The translations under genes and the position numbers were made by a program. The notes under the pieces are model-generated. The model searched no databases, was not told the DNA's origin, and saw nothing but the letters and a program-made list of their open reading frames with translations. Source: Rhodobacterales bacterium (lineage in GTDB: Bacteria > Pseudomonadota > Alphaproteobacteria > Rhodobacterales > Rhodobacteraceae). Taken from it: 55,970 nt of DNA. The stretch is taken from assembly GCA_009993005.1 (NCBI GenBank), contig JAACUH010000068.1, positions 1-55,970 on the forward strand, read 5' to 3'. Below are positions 35,718 through 45,610 of this stretch, piece by piece (position 1 is the stretch's first letter; every line of letters begins with the position of its first letter).

Positions 35718-35751
35718 TGCACAAATTTTGCACAAATGCACTGCGGCGCAC
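35718..35751. promoter_or_regulatory. TGCAC direct-repeat cluster upstream of glnK
   Basis: TGCACAAA occurs at 35718-35725 and 35729-35736, TGCAC at 35737-35741 and a related CGCACAAA at 35747-35754. The spacing is 11, 8 and 10 bp, roughly one helical turn. NtrC sites contain TGCAC half-sites, so this 126-bp-upstream cluster is a candidate activator site for glnK-amtB, or for the divergent PBP gene. It is an A/T-rich island in a GC-rich genome. Confidence 0.4.
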
Positions 35752-35858
35752 AAAAATTAGACGATCAAAAAACAGGAGGGTGGACGACTCAACCTTCTCT
35801 ACATTTCCACGGCGCCACGATATGCTGCGCAAAACAAGACCGATCGGCAGAGCAGAGC

Positions 35859-38105
35859 ATGAGTTCAAAAGGTGGACGCAAACCGCCCCTGGTGGCGGAC
35901 CGGCGCTATCAGGCGCGCCAACCGGTTGCGGCGAAAAAGCCGGCAACCCGGTCGCGATCGCGCAAACCACGCACCCCTGCGCCGCGCCCCAAACGGGGGC
36001 CCCTGGGTCTTGTCGTGGGGCTTGTGACCGGGATGTTCCGGCTGATCCTGCGCATCGTGTGGGGCGTGACCTGGCGCGCCGGGCTTGTCACCGGGCTCGC
36101 GATTGCGGGCGGGGTGGCCTATTACGCCTCGACCATGCCGCCGGTGTCGCAACTGGTGGATGGGCGCGCGCGCGGTTCTGTGACCCTGCTCGACCAGTAC
36201 GGGTCCGAATTCGCCTGGCGCGGCGACCAGTTCGGCGGGATGATCACCGCAGCCTCTGTATCGGTCCATCTGCGCAATGCCGTGGTCGCGACCGAGGACC
36301 GGCGGTTCTACAGCCATCTGGGGGTTTCCCCGCGCGGCATCGCCAGCGCCGTGCGCATCAACATGGCGGCGGGGCGCAGTCCGCTGTCGGGCAACGGCGG
36401 GTCCACCATCACGCAGCAGACGGCGAAACTGCTGTGCCTCGGGCGGCCCTATGACCAGTCGGTCTGGCCGACCGAGACGGAATACGAGGCCGACTGCCGG
36501 CGCAGCACGATCTGGCGCAAGGTGCAGGAGGCCGTCTATGCGATGGCGATGGAGGCACGCTATTCCAAGGACGAGATCCTGACCATCTACCTCAACCGCG
36601 CCTATCTGGGTGCAGGCACGCGCGGCTTTCAGGCGGCGGCGAACCGCTATTTCGGCCATCCCGCCGCCGAGGTGACGCCTGCCGAGGCCGCGATGCTGGC
36701 CGGGCTGCTCAAGGCGCCTTCGACCTATGCGCCCACCTCGAACCTGCAGCGCGCCCAGGACCGTGCCGCGCTGGTCGTGGGGCTGATGGAGGAACAGGGC
36801 TATCTGTCCGCCGCCGCCGCCGCCGAGGCGCGCGCCAACCCTGCTCGCCTGTCGCCCGCCGCCGAGGCGCGCGCGGGAGGCTATTTTGCCGATTGGGTGA
36901 TGGACCAGGGGCCCGAATTCTTTACCCGCGACACCACCGAGGATGTGGTGATACGCACCACGCTCGACCCCCGCATCCAGCAGGCCGCGGAACAGGCGCT
37001 GGTGCAAGTGTTCGAGAACGAGGTGCGTGCCGGGTCAGAGGCGCAGGCGGCGATCATCGTGATGTCGGCCGACGGCGCGGTGCGCGCCATGGTCGGCGGG
37101 CGCGACCTGCGGGCGTCGGGGGCGTTCAACCGGGCCACGCAGGCGTTGCGCCAGACCGGGTCGGCGTTCAAGCCCTTTGTCTATGCGGCCGCGCTCGACA
37201 TGGGGATGAGCCCGGATGACCTGGTCGATGACAGCCCGTTGACGATCAACATCACCGGGTCAGGCCCATGGTCGCCGCAGAATTACGACCGCCAGTTCAA
37301 GGGCATGGTGACGCTGACCCAGGCCCTTGCCGAAAGCCGCAACATCCCCGCCGTGCGCATCGCGCAGCAGGTCGGGCTTCCCGCCGTGCGCAGCGTGGCC
37401 GAGATGTTCGGCATCGACAGCAACCTTGCCGCCGGGCCCGCGCTGGCGCTGGGCGCGTCCGAGAGCACGCTGATCGAGATGACCGGCGCCTTTGCAGGCA
37501 TCCTCAATGGCGGGTCGTCCGTCACGCCCTACGGGCTGGTCGAACTTCGCCTTCAGGGCGAGACCGAGGCGCTGATGGGCTCGGGCGGGGGCATCGGCGA
37601 ACGGGTGATCCGCGAGGATGCGGCGCGGCAACTGACCTGGATGATGCATCAGGTCGTGCTGCGCGGCACCGGGACGCGGGCGCGCATCGACGGCTGGGAG
37701 GTCGCGGGCAAGACCGGCACCACCAACGCCGGGCGCGATGCCTGGTTCATCGGCTATTCGGGCGACTATGTGACCGGCGTCTGGATGGGCTATGACGACA
37801 ACCGCCCGCTGACCGGCGTCACCGGCGGCGGCCTGCCTGCGGTGATCTGGCGCGAGACGATGACGCGGGTGCTGTCGGGGCAGACGCCTACGCCCCTGCC
37901 GATGCTGGCGCCCTCGGGTCCGGGCACCTTTGCCGGGCAGATCACGGCGGGCGAGGCGCCGGCCGAAAATGCCTCGGACCCGGTGCTCGATCAGGTGCTG
38001 CGCGAAATATTCGGCGAACCGCAGGTCACGGCACCGGGCGCGCCTGCCCCCGAGGGCGACCCGGGGTTGCAGAACGTGCTGGATGCGATCCTGAACGGCG
38101 GCTGA
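35859..38105 (+). CDS. Class A penicillin-binding protein 1A
   Basis: A 748-aa bifunctional peptidoglycan synthase. A basic cytosolic tail rich in Lys/Arg/Pro (residues 1-50) is followed by one membrane segment (about 62-85). The glycosyltransferase domain has catalytic EDRRFYSHLG and GGSTITQQTAKLL. The transpeptidase domain has all three active-site motifs: S-A-F-K in TGSAFKPF (about residue 435), S-R-N in AESRN and KTGTT (about residue 617). The ATG at 35859 (MSSKGGRKPP) was chosen over an upstream in-frame ATG whose product would be rich in unsupported sequence. It makes cell-wall glycan and cross-links at the inner membrane. Confidence 0.95.
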   Translation: MSSKGGRKPPLVADRRYQARQPVAAKKPATRSRSRKPRTPAPRPKRGPLGLVVGLVTGMFRLILRIVWGVTWRAGLVTGLAIAGGVAYYASTMPPVSQLVDGRARGSVTLLDQYGSEFAWRGDQFGGMITAASVSVHLRNAVVATEDRRFYSHLGVSPRGIASAVRINMAAGRSPLSGNGGSTITQQTAKLLCLGRPYDQSVWPTETEYEADCRRSTIWRKVQEAVYAMAMEARYSKDEILTIYLNRAYLGAGTRGFQAAANRYFGHPAAEVTPAEAAMLAGLLKAPSTYAPTSNLQRAQDRAALVVGLMEEQGYLSAAAAAEARANPARLSPAAEARAGGYFADWVMDQGPEFFTRDTTEDVVIRTTLDPRIQQAAEQALVQVFENEVRAGSEAQAAIIVMSADGAVRAMVGGRDLRASGAFNRATQALRQTGSAFKPFVYAAALDMGMSPDDLVDDSPLTINITGSGPWSPQNYDRQFKGMVTLTQALAESRNIPAVRIAQQVGLPAVRSVAEMFGIDSNLAAGPALALGASESTLIEMTGAFAGILNGGSSVTPYGLVELRLQGETEALMGSGGGIGERVIREDAARQLTWMMHQVVLRGTGTRARIDGWEVAGKTGTTNAGRDAWFIGYSGDYVTGVWMGYDDNRPLTGVTGGGLPAVIWRETMTRVLSGQTPTPLPMLAPSGPGTFAGQITAGEAPAENASDPVLDQVLREIFGEPQVTAPGAPAPEGDPGLQNVLDAILNGG

Positions 38106-38108
38106 GTG

Positions 38109-38537
38109 CTATCCGGCAGGCGCCGGGCAGCGGTCATAACGAAAGGCGTAGCCGTTCCAGACCATGATGATGCCGTTCCCCTCGGCCGCCTTCATCAGCA
38201 TCGCGCGCTCGGTCCAGGTCTCGCTCTCGCCCGAGCATTGCATGGTGTAGAGCGTGGCATCCATGTCGAGCACATCGACCGGGCGCGACATCACGCATTG
38301 CATCTCCACGCCGTAGAATATCCCGCCCGCGATCCGGAGCGACCCGCCATCGACGCCCACCAGCGCACATTCGGCATTGGCGCGCTGTCGGTACACGCCA
38401 TCATAGGGGCCGGCCTCTGCCGCCAGAGGGGCCGCGAACAAGAACGACGAAGCGACCGTCACGGCACGCCCCAGCCATGTCCCCGATCTGGCAATCCGTG
38501 CGACACAAGGCGCAGGCTGGATCCGGCGCCGGTCCAT
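38109..38537 (-). CDS. Exported small protein downstream of mlaC, unknown
   Basis: A 142-aa protein of unknown function. A probable signal segment lies at about residues 20-41 (GRAVTVASSFLFAAPLAAEA), so the mature part (about 100 aa) begins GPYDGVYRQRANAECALVG. It has four cysteines in the mature part, which could form two disulfides, and an unusual beta-rich composition (IFYGVEMQCVMSR, VWNGYAFRYDRC). Its ATG overlaps the mlaC stop by one base (TGATG), so it is coupled to mlaA-mlaC. The N-terminal 20 residues before the signal are long and Arg-rich; the true start may be internal. It ends 3 bp from the PBP stop. Confidence 0.7.
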   Translation of the reverse strand: MDRRRIQPAPCVARIARSGTWLGRAVTVASSFLFAAPLAAEAGPYDGVYRQRANAECALVGVDGGSLRIAGGIFYGVEMQCVMSRPVDVLDMDATLYTMQCSGESETWTERAMLMKAAEGNGIIMVWNGYAFRYDRCPAPAG

Positions 38538-39145
38538 CAGCTTTGCGGCAATTCCGCGATCAGACGGTCGATGTCGCCGCGCCGCTGGTCGAGCAGGGCC
38601 AGCATCTCGGTCCGCTCCGAGAGGAGCATGTTGATGCCCTCGATGATGATGTTGAAGAACAGCACCTGGCCCGACCGGTCAGAGACCTGGAAATCGACCC
38701 GAAAGGGCGTCTGCCCCCGCAGGATCGCCATCGTCTCGACCTCGACCCCGTTGGGCACGTTGCGCGCGTCGCGCACCTCGATCTGCCCGCCGATGAACTC
38801 GCGGAACCGCCGCCCGTATTTGCGCGCGATATAGGTGCGGAATGCGGCCGTGAACTGCTGCATCTGCGCCGGCGTGGCACGGCGGGCCTCATTGCCCAGC
38901 GTATAGCGGGCGATGGTGGGCACATCGGCGTAGCGGCTGAAGATCGTCTCGAAATCGCGCAGCATCGCCGCCTCGGCCTTGCCCGAGGCGATGACGGCAT
39001 TCACGTCGCGCACCAGCAGATCGACCAGACCACGCGCCTGATCGAGCGTCGCGGCCCGCGCCACCGGGGCCAGCATGAGCGCGGTCGTGGCACTGGCCCC
39101 CAGAAGCAGGGACCGGCGGTTCATCTGGACGGGAGAGGTCGGCAT
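38537..39145 (-). CDS. mlaC: Mla phospholipid-binding protein MlaC
   Basis: A 202-aa periplasmic lipid carrier (Ttg2D/MlaC family). A twin-arginine-like signal peptide begins MPTSPVQMNRRSLLLGASAT and is followed by ALMLAPVARA. The mature domain has the family segments VNAVIASGKAEAAMLRDFETIFSRYADV, IARYTLGNEARRATPAQ and RTYIARKYG. It shuttles phospholipids between the outer-membrane MlaA and an inner-membrane complex. MlaFEDB is not encoded in the window. Preceded by mlaA with a 12-bp gap. Confidence 0.92.
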   Translation of the reverse strand: MPTSPVQMNRRSLLLGASATTALMLAPVARAATLDQARGLVDLLVRDVNAVIASGKAEAAMLRDFETIFSRYADVPTIARYTLGNEARRATPAQMQQFTAAFRTYIARKYGRRFREFIGGQIEVRDARNVPNGVEVETMAILRGQTPFRVDFQVSDRSGQVLFFNIIIEGINMLLSERTEMLALLDQRRGDIDRLIAELPQS

Positions 39146-39157
39146 GTCAGAACGTCC

Positions 39158-39892
39158 TTACTGCGCATAAGGGTCGATATAGGCATCCACGGCCTCCTGA
39201 CCCAGTTCGAACCGGCGATTTTGCAGGTAAATTAATCGTGCCTGCGCATAGCTGTCCGCGCTTTCATACAGGACCGAATCGATGGTGTCGCCGATGTTGC
39301 CCCGGTCGATCACCTGCTCGGCGATCCGCGCATAGGTGCCGTATTTCAACTGGTTGGGGGTGCCGACAAAGTCGAGCGGATTGAGCAGGATGTCAGCCAC
39401 TTCGCCCAGGGCATCGCGCTGGGTCGAGGGGCCGAGGAGCGGCAACTCCAGATAGGCGCCTTCGGGCACGCCCCAGACATAAAGCGTCTCACCGAAATCC
39501 GTCGTCTTTTCGGTCACGCCGATCGCGCCCGCGGGGTCAAAGAACCCGCCCAGCCCGACCGTGGAATTGATGATGAAGCGCAGCGAATTGCGCACTACGC
39601 CCTCGACATCGGCCTGCAACACCCCGTTGAGCACCATGCCGGGCAGCGAGACATTGTCGGAAAAGTTGAGAACGGGCCCACTGATCGCCTCGGGCAGCGA
39701 GACCGACACCTGCCCGCCCGGCCGCACAAAGGCGCTGTCGAGCGACTTGTTGAAGGCATGGATCTGCCGGTTGGTCGCCTCATAGGGGTCATGGAAATCC
39801 GCCCCTTCGGGTGCGACCGAACAGCCGGCCAGCAAGGCCATCGCACAAATGATCCCGATCGGACCGCGACCTGTCACGTCTGTCTCTGGCAC
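39158..39892 (-). CDS. mlaA: Outer-membrane lipoprotein MlaA (VacJ family)
   Basis: A 244-aa lipoprotein that removes mislocalised phospholipids from the outer membrane. Lipobox LLAGC follows IGIICAMA. Family features: DPYEATNRQIHAFNKSLD, SFVRPGG-like region, RFIINSTVGLGGFFDPA, TEKTTDFGETLYVWGVPEGAYLELPLLGPSTQRDALG. It is the first gene of mlaA-mlaC-unknown. A good promoter is visible at 39910-39938. Confidence 0.95.
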   Translation of the reverse strand: MPETDVTGRGPIGIICAMALLAGCSVAPEGADFHDPYEATNRQIHAFNKSLDSAFVRPGGQVSVSLPEAISGPVLNFSDNVSLPGMVLNGVLQADVEGVVRNSLRFIINSTVGLGGFFDPAGAIGVTEKTTDFGETLYVWGVPEGAYLELPLLGPSTQRDALGEVADILLNPLDFVGTPNQLKYGTYARIAEQVIDRGNIGDTIDSVLYESADSYAQARLIYLQNRRFELGQEAVDAYIDPYAQ

Positions 39893-39909
39893 TGTTCAAC
39901 CACCTTGCT

Positions 39910-39938
39910 CTATAGAGTTGCTTCGTCCGGTTCGCCAA
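39910..39938 (-). promoter_or_regulatory. Predicted sigma70 promoter of mlaA
   Basis: Minus strand: -35 TTGGCG (39938-39933), 17-bp spacer, -10 CTATAG (39915-39910). The start codon at 39892 would lie about 11 bases after the expected start site, a very short leader. The -10 region is embedded in the palindrome CTCTATAGAG. Confidence 0.5.
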
Positions 39939-40064
39939 AACGTCCATTGCCGGACCGTGAAACGCCAGATAGGCCTTTAGTCACGCATTTGGAAACAGAC
40001 TTTTCAATATTATGATGGCACAGAGGCCGAGCCGAAAACAAACCCCCCTAGCGGAAAGACGCGC

Positions 40065-41801
40065 ATGACCCGCACTCCCCAGACAGACGGCGCCGCCGAA
40101 CTGCGCGCCGCGCGGCGTGAAAGCAGGCTGCTTTATTGGTTCGTTGCCCTCTTCAGCCTGTTCGTGAACCTGCTGATGCTGACCGGACCGATGTACATGC
40201 TCAACGTCTATGACCGGGTGCTGGGGTCAAGGTCGCTCGAGACACTGGTGGCGCTGACGGTTCTGGTGGCGTTCCTTTACGGCTGCATGGGCCTGCTCGA
40301 CATGGTGCGCGGCCGGGTCATGGGGCGGATCGGCGCGCGGTTCCAGGCGCAACTGGATGAACGGGTGTTCTCGGCCTCGCTGCGCGGCAGCGCCAATCCG
40401 CGCGTGGCCCGGCAGGCGGCCAGCGGGCTGCGCGACCTCGAATCGGTGCAGCGGCTGATCATTTCGCCGGTGCTGATGGGGCTGTTCGACCTGCCTTTTG
40501 CGCCGCTGTTCTTTCTGGGGATCTTTGTCTTTCACCCGCTGCTGGGCATTCTGGGCCTTTTCGGCGCGGCTGTCCTGATCGCCTTTGCGCTGGCCAACCA
40601 GATGACGACCCGCCGCCCGATCGAGCAATCGACGCTGGCCACCTACCAGTCCGAGGCGCTGGGCAGCCAGATCCGGCAGGAGGCCGAGATGGTGCAGGCG
40701 CTGGGGATGCGTGGCGCGGCCTTTGCCCGCTGGCAGCAGGCGCGGGCGCGGTCGCTTGATGCCAATATCGCCGCCGCAGACGCCGGCGGCCTCTTTGGCG
40801 CGCTGATCAAGGCGTTCCGCCTGTTTCTGCAATCTGCCATGCTGGGGCTCGGCGCCTATCTGGTGTTGCGGAACGAAATGTCGCCCGGCGCCATGATCGC
40901 CGGGTCGATCCTGCTGGGCCGCGCCCTTGCGCCGATCGAGATGATCGTGGGCCAATGGGCGGTGTTCCAGCGGGCGCGCGACAGTTGGCAGAACCTGACC
41001 ACGCTTCTGGGCGAGGTGCCCGAGGAAAGCCGGCGCATGGCGCTGCCCAAGCCGCGCGCGCGGCTCGACTGCGAGCAACTGACGGTCGTGCCGCCCGGCG
41101 AACATCAGGCCGCGCTGCGGATGATCAGCTTCAGCGTCGGGCCGGGGCAGGCGGTGGGGGTGATCGGCACCTCGGGCGCGGGCAAATCGACGCTGGCGCG
41201 CGCGCTCACCGGCACATGGCGGCCTGCGGGCGGCAAGATCCGGCTCGACGGCGCGGCGCTCGACCAATACGACCCCGACGTGCTGGGCCAGCACATCGGC
41301 TATCTGCCACAGCGCGTGTCGCTGTTCGACGGCTCGATCAAGGACAATATCGCCCGCCTGTCCCCCAACCCCGACGAGGAGCAGGTGGTCATCGCCGCCA
41401 AGAAAGCCGCCGCGCATGAGATGATCCTCAAGCTGCCGGATGGCTACGACACCCGCGTCACCGCCGCAGGTGGCCGGCTGTCGGGCGGGCAGATCCAGCG
41501 GATCGGGCTGGCGCGCGCGATGTATGGCGACCCGGTGGTGCTGGTGCTGGACGAGCCGAACTCGAACCTCGACAATGACGGCAGCGAGGCGCTGAATGCC
41601 GCGATCCGCGCGATGAAGGCCGAGGGGAAATGCGTGCTGATCATGGCCCACCGCCCCGCCGCGATCAAGGAATGCGACCTCTTGCTGATGATCGAGAACG
41701 GCGCGCGCCGCGCCTTTGGCCCAAAGGATGAGGTCTTGCGCGAGATCGTGAAGAACCATCAGGAAATCACCGGCCCCGGTGGCCCGGGAGGTGTGGCATG
41801 A
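40065..41801 (+). CDS. Type I secretion ABC transporter (PrtD type)
   Basis: A 578-aa inner-membrane half-transporter. The N-terminal domain has membrane segments from about residue 24 ([21 protein letters not shown]) and the PrtD landmark [21 protein letters not shown]. The ATPase has Walker [10 protein letters not shown] (about residue 367), signature LSGGQIQR and Walker [13 protein letters not shown]. It lacks the C39-peptidase and CLD-type N-terminus, as PrtD proteins do. It energises export of proteins such as RTX or S-layer-like substrates; none is encoded nearby. Its stop overlaps the downstream ATG (ATGATG). Confidence 0.95.
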   Translation: MTRTPQTDGAAELRAARRESRLLYWFVALFSLFVNLLMLTGPMYMLNVYDRVLGSRSLETLVALTVLVAFLYGCMGLLDMVRGRVMGRIGARFQAQLDERVFSASLRGSANPRVARQAASGLRDLESVQRLIISPVLMGLFDLPFAPLFFLGIFVFHPLLGILGLFGAAVLIAFALANQMTTRRPIEQSTLATYQSEALGSQIRQEAEMVQALGMRGAAFARWQQARARSLDANIAAADAGGLFGALIKAFRLFLQSAMLGLGAYLVLRNEMSPGAMIAGSILLGRALAPIEMIVGQWAVFQRARDSWQNLTTLLGEVPEESRRMALPKPRARLDCEQLTVVPPGEHQAALRMISFSVGPGQAVGVIGTSGAGKSTLARALTGTWRPAGGKIRLDGAALDQYDPDVLGQHIGYLPQRVSLFDGSIKDNIARLSPNPDEEQVVIAAKKAAAHEMILKLPDGYDTRVTAAGGRLSGGQIQRIGLARAMYGDPVVLVLDEPNSNLDNDGSEALNAAIRAMKAEGKCVLIMAHRPAAIKECDLLLMIENGARRAFGPKDEVLREIVKNHQEITGPGGPGGVA

Positions 41802-43111
41802 TGACCGACCCCAAGGCGATCCGCACACGCTGGTCCACGCGCGGGCCGATGGTGCTGGGCATTCTGGCGCTGGTGCTGCTGGTGGGCGGTTTCGGCACAT
41901 GGTCGGTGATGGCGCGGATCACCGGGGCGATCATCGCCGCGGGCCGCATCGAGGTGGACCAGAACCGGCAGGTCGTGCAGCACCCCGACGGCGGTGTGGT
42001 GGCCGAGATCCTGGTCAAGGAGGGCGCGACCGTGGCCGCCGGCGACCTGCTGATCAAGCTCGACGCCGAGGCGCTGCAATCGGAGCTTTCGGTGGTCGAG
42101 GGGCAGCTTTTCGAGGTGCTCGCCCGCCGCGCCCGCTTCGAGGCGGAACGTGACGCGGCCGAGGCGCTGGTCTTCAGCCCGCTGCTGCTGGAGGCCCTGA
42201 ACGAGGTCGCGCCGGAACTGATGGAAGGCCAGTCGCGCCTGTTCGAGGCGCGGATGGAAAGCGAGGCGCAGGAGAAAGAGCAACTCGCCCGCCGTCGCAG
42301 CCAGATCGGCAGCCAGATCGAGGGGATCGAGGCGCAGCAGACAGCACTCGCCGCGCAACTCGCGCTCATCAACGAGGAACTGGCGAGCCAGCAGTCGCTG
42401 CTCGACCGTGGTCTGGCGCAGGCGGCGCGCGTGCTGGCCCTGCAACGCGAGGCGGCAAGCCTTGCCGGGCAGGCCGGCGAGCTGACCGCATCCAAGGCGC
42501 AGGCCGAAGGCCGCATGACCGAGATCGACATCGAGATCCTGCGCATCGACAGCGCCCGCCGCGAAGAGGCGATCAGCCGCCTGCGCGACCTGCAATACAA
42601 CGAGATCGAGCTGTCCGAGAAACGCCGCGCGCTGACCACGCGGCTCGACCGGCTCGACATCCGCGCGCCGGTGTCGGGGATCGTCTATGGCATGCAGGTC
42701 TTTGCCCCACGCTCGGTCATCCGCCCGGCCGAGCCGGTGCTGTTCCTGGTGCCGCAGGACCGCCCGCTGGTGATCGCCACGCAGGTCGAGCCGATGCACA
42801 TTGACCAGGTCTTTCTGGGGCAGGAGGTCGCGCTTCGCTTTTCCGCCTTTGACCAGCGCCGCACGCCCGAGATCTTCGGCCATGTGACGCAGATTTCGGC
42901 CGATGCGTTTCAGGACCAGACCTCGCAGATATCGTATTACAGGGCCGAGATCGTGCTGAATGATGGCGAGGCCGCGCGCCTGCCCGAGGACATGACGCTG
43001 ATCCCCGGCATGCCGGTCGAGGCCTTCATCAGCACCGATGAGCGCAGCCCGCTCGACTATCTGGTCAAACCGATGGCCGACTATTTCGCCAAGGTGTTCC
43101 GCGAGGGCTGA
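41798..43111 (+). CDS. Type I secretion membrane fusion protein (HlyD/PrtE type)
   Basis: A 437-aa adaptor. One membrane segment (about residues 20-40, [18 protein letters not shown]), then a lipoyl-like half ending in [23 protein letters not shown] long coiled coil (about 80-250, rich in Glu, Gln, Ala and Arg) follows, then the beta-barrel with [15 protein letters not shown]. It connects the ABC transporter to TolC, which is not in the window. The start codon overlaps the ABC stop. Confidence 0.94.
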   Translation: MMTDPKAIRTRWSTRGPMVLGILALVLLVGGFGTWSVMARITGAIIAAGRIEVDQNRQVVQHPDGGVVAEILVKEGATVAAGDLLIKLDAEALQSELSVVEGQLFEVLARRARFEAERDAAEALVFSPLLLEALNEVAPELMEGQSRLFEARMESEAQEKEQLARRRSQIGSQIEGIEAQQTALAAQLALINEELASQQSLLDRGLAQAARVLALQREAASLAGQAGELTASKAQAEGRMTEIDIEILRIDSARREEAISRLRDLQYNEIELSEKRRALTTRLDRLDIRAPVSGIVYGMQVFAPRSVIRPAEPVLFLVPQDRPLVIATQVEPMHIDQVFLGQEVALRFSAFDQRRTPEIFGHVTQISADAFQDQTSQISYYRAEIVLNDGEAARLPEDMTLIPGMPVEAFISTDERSPLDYLVKPMADYFAKVFREG

Positions 43112-43186
43112 CGCCTGATTTTGCAGTTCCACCACAAGGCGGAATCGGTCTAGGGTCCGCGCGACAGACACCGGCAGGAGACGACG

Positions 43187-43645
43187 ATGACCCATGAAAG
43201 CCGCCTTGCAGCGCTGGGCGTGACCCTGCCGGCTGCCCCGGCTCCGGCCGCCAATTATGTGCCGTTCGTGGTGCTGGGCGACCTTGTGCATGTCTCGGGC
43301 CAGATCTCGAACGGGCCGGACGGGTTCATCACCGGCCGGCTGGGCGCGGATATGGATGTGGAGGCCGGCGCTGCCGCCGCGCGCAGTTGCGCCATCAGCC
43401 TGCTCGCGCAGGTCAAGGCCGCCTGCGGGGGCGACCTCGAGCGGCTGGTGCGGGTGGTGAAACTGGTGGGTTTCGTCAACTCCACCCCCGAATTCACCGA
43501 CCAGCCCAAGGTCATCAATGGCGCGTCCGATTTCATGGTCGCCGCATTGGGCGACGCCGGGCGGCATGCGCGCTCGGCGGTGGGCGTGGCCGCGCTGCCC
43601 TTGGGCGTTGCGGTCGAAATCGAAGGCCTCTTCCAGATCCGATGA
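43187..43645 (+). CDS. RidA/YjgF family deaminase
   Basis: A 152-aa member of the RidA family, which hydrolyse reactive enamine/imine intermediates from PLP enzymes. The substrate arginine is in GRHARSAVGVAALPLGVAVEIEG. The start MTHESRLAALG with AGGAGA upstream (43172-43180) is convincing. It overlaps the next gene by four bases (ATGA). Subgroup (RidA versus Rid1-7) cannot be fixed by eye. Confidence 0.92.
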   Translation: MTHESRLAALGVTLPAAPAPAANYVPFVVLGDLVHVSGQISNGPDGFITGRLGADMDVEAGAAAARSCAISLLAQVKAACGGDLERLVRVVKLVGFVNSTPEFTDQPKVINGASDFMVAALGDAGRHARSAVGVAALPLGVAVEIEGLFQIR

Positions 43646-44394
43646 CCCTGCCTCCCGCTTTCCTCAGCCGCCCGATCGCGCATCGCGGCCTGCATGACCG
43701 GGCGCAGGGCCGCATCGAGAACAGCCGTGCCGCCGTGCGCGCGGCGGTCGCCGCCGGCTATGGCATCGAAATCGACCTGCAACTGTCGGCCGACGGTGTC
43801 CCGATGGTCTTTCACGACGAGGCGCTCGCGCGGCTCACCGGCCGGCCCGGCCTTGTCGCAGAGCATGACGCGGCCAGCCTTGGTGCGATGACGCTGCTGG
43901 GCGGCGACGACGGCATCCCGACGCTGGCCGAGGTGCTGGGCATCGTGGCGGGCAAGGTCGCGCTTCTGATCGAGGTCAAGGATCAGGACGGGCTTTTGGG
44001 CCCGGACGTCGGCGCGCTGGAACAGGCGACAGCCGGGACGCTGGCGGGCTACGCGGGCCCCGTCGCGGTGATGTCCTTCAACCCGCATTCCATGGCCGCG
44101 ATGGCCCGTCTCGCCCCCGCCATCCCGCGCGGGCTCACGACATCGGCCTATCGCCCGTCCGACTGGTCCCCGGTGCCGGATGCAACCTGCGACCGCCTGC
44201 GCGAGATCCCCGACTACGCCGCCACAGGGTCCTGTTTCATCAGCCACGAGGCCCTTGACCTCGCGCGCCCGCGCGTGGCCGCGCTCAAGACCGCAGGCGC
44301 TGCGGTGTTGTGCTGGACGATCCGGTCAGCGGCGGCCGAGGCGCGCGCGCGCGCCGTCGCGGATAATGTGACCTTTGAGGGATACGCGGCTTGA
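43642..44394 (+). CDS. Glycerophosphodiester phosphodiesterase family protein
   Basis: A 250-aa TIM-barrel hydrolase that cleaves glycerophosphodiesters to glycerol-3-phosphate. Active-site landmarks: IAHRGLHDR with the catalytic His, ENSRAAVRAAVAAGYGIEIDLQLSADGVPMVFHDE and the C-terminal CWTIRS. No signal peptide, so cytosolic. The ATG overlaps the ridA stop. Part of a four-gene plus-strand run with the PF04339 protein and the pterin dehydratase. Confidence 0.92.
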   Translation: MTLPPAFLSRPIAHRGLHDRAQGRIENSRAAVRAAVAAGYGIEIDLQLSADGVPMVFHDEALARLTGRPGLVAEHDAASLGAMTLLGGDDGIPTLAEVLGIVAGKVALLIEVKDQDGLLGPDVGALEQATAGTLAGYAGPVAVMSFNPHSMAAMARLAPAIPRGLTTSAYRPSDWSPVPDATCDRLREIPDYAATGSCFISHEALDLARPRVAALKTAGAAVLCWTIRSAAAEARARAVADNVTFEGYAA

Positions 44395-44425
44395 CCGCCC
44401 GCGCGGTTGCGCCACCTCTCGCCCC

Positions 44426-45610
44426 ATGACCGACACGATCACCATCACCGCCCATGCTGCGCTGACCGAGATCGGCCAGCCCGCCTGGGATGCCTGCGCC
44501 TGCCCCGAGGCGGCGGATGGCGGGCGGCCCTTTGACCCGTTCACCACCTACCGCTTTCTCAAGGCGCTCGAGGACAGCCGGTCGGTCGGCCCCGGCAGCG
44601 GCTGGCAGCCACGCTACCTGTCGGCGCAAAAGGATGGCGCGGTGATCGCCGTCGCGCCGCTTTATGCCAAGGGGCACAGTCAGGGCGAATACATCTTTGA
44701 CCACAACTGGGCGCAGGCCTACGAGCGGGCCGGCGGGCGCTATTACCCCAAGCTCCAGATCGCGGTGCCCTTTACCCCCGCGACAGGCCGGCGGTTCCTG
44801 ACCCGCCCGGGGTTCGAGGCCGAGGGGATGGCCGCGCTGGTGCAGGGCGCCGTGCAGATCGCGGCCGACAACCGCCTGTCGTCGCTGCACATCACCTTCT
44901 GCACCGAGGCCGAGGCGCTGGCCGGCGCGCAGATGGGGTTGATGGGGCGCATCGGCCAGCAATTTCATTGGGAAAACGCGGGCTACGACAGCTTCGACGG
45001 CTTCCTCGCCTCGCTGTCCTCGCGCAAGCGCAAGATGCTGCGCAAGGAGCGGCAAGAGGCGCAGGGCTTTGGCGGAGAGATCGTCGTGTTGACCGGCGCG
45101 GCGATAGAACCCGCGCATTGGGATGCCTTCTGGGCCTTTTATCAGGACACCGGCAGCCGCAAATGGGGCTCACCCTACCTCACCCGCGCGTTTTTCGACC
45201 GCGCGCAGGAGGTGCTGCGCGACGACATGCTGCTGGTGCTGGCGCTGCGCGGCGGGCAACCGGTGGCGGGGGCGCTCAACTTCATCGGGCGTGACACGCT
45301 TTATGGCCGCTATTGGGGTTGCACCGAACATCACCCGTTCTTGCACTTTGAACTGTGCTACTATCAGGCCATCGACTTTGCCATCGCGCGGGGGCTGGCG
45401 CGGGTCGAGGCGGGGGCGCAGGGCGAACACAAGCTGGCGCGCGGCTATATGCCGGTGGCCGTCCATTCGCTGCACTGGATCGCGGATGCGGGCTTTGCCG
45501 AGGCGGTGGCGCGCTATCTGGAGGCCGAACGCGCGGCGGTCGATCAGGAGATCGAGGTGCTGACCAGCTATGGTCCGTTCAAATATGTGCAGGTGGAGGA
45601 ACAGGAATGA
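44426..45610 (+). CDS. PF04339 (peptidogalycan synthesis/recognition-like) GNAT protein
   Basis: A 394-aa cytosolic protein of the PF04339 family, a GNAT-like fold annotated as peptidogalycan biosynthesis/recognition and related to FemAB. Recognisable segments: [11 protein letters not shown]-like [73 protein letters not shown] and the C-terminal [20 protein letters not shown]. Substrate unknown; the family name is historical. The start at 44426 is preferred over an in-frame start at 44375, which overlaps the phosphodiesterase end. Confidence 0.88.
   Translation: MTDTITITAHAALTEIGQPAWDACACPEAADGGRPFDPFTTYRFLKALEDSRSVGPGSGWQPRYLSAQKDGAVIAVAPLYAKGHSQGEYIFDHNWAQAYERAGGRYYPKLQIAVPFTPATGRRFLTRPGFEAEGMAALVQGAVQIAADNRLSSLHITFCTEAEALAGAQMGLMGRIGQQFHWENAGYDSFDGFLASLSSRKRKMLRKERQEAQGFGGEIVVLTGAAIEPAHWDAFWAFYQDTGSRKWGSPYLTRAFFDRAQEVLRDDMLLVLALRGGQPVAGALNFIGRDTLYGRYWGCTEHHPFLHFELCYYQAIDFAIARGLARVEAGAQGEHKLARGYMPVAVHSLHWIADAGFAEAVARYLEAERAAVDQEIEVLTSYGPFKYVQVEEQE

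Noticed and set aside
41767-43567. Large minus-strand frames antisense to the HlyD-type gene
   Set aside because: High Ser/Arg/Ala content and perfect overlap with a coiled-coil gene on the other strand; typical antisense frame of a repetitive helix.
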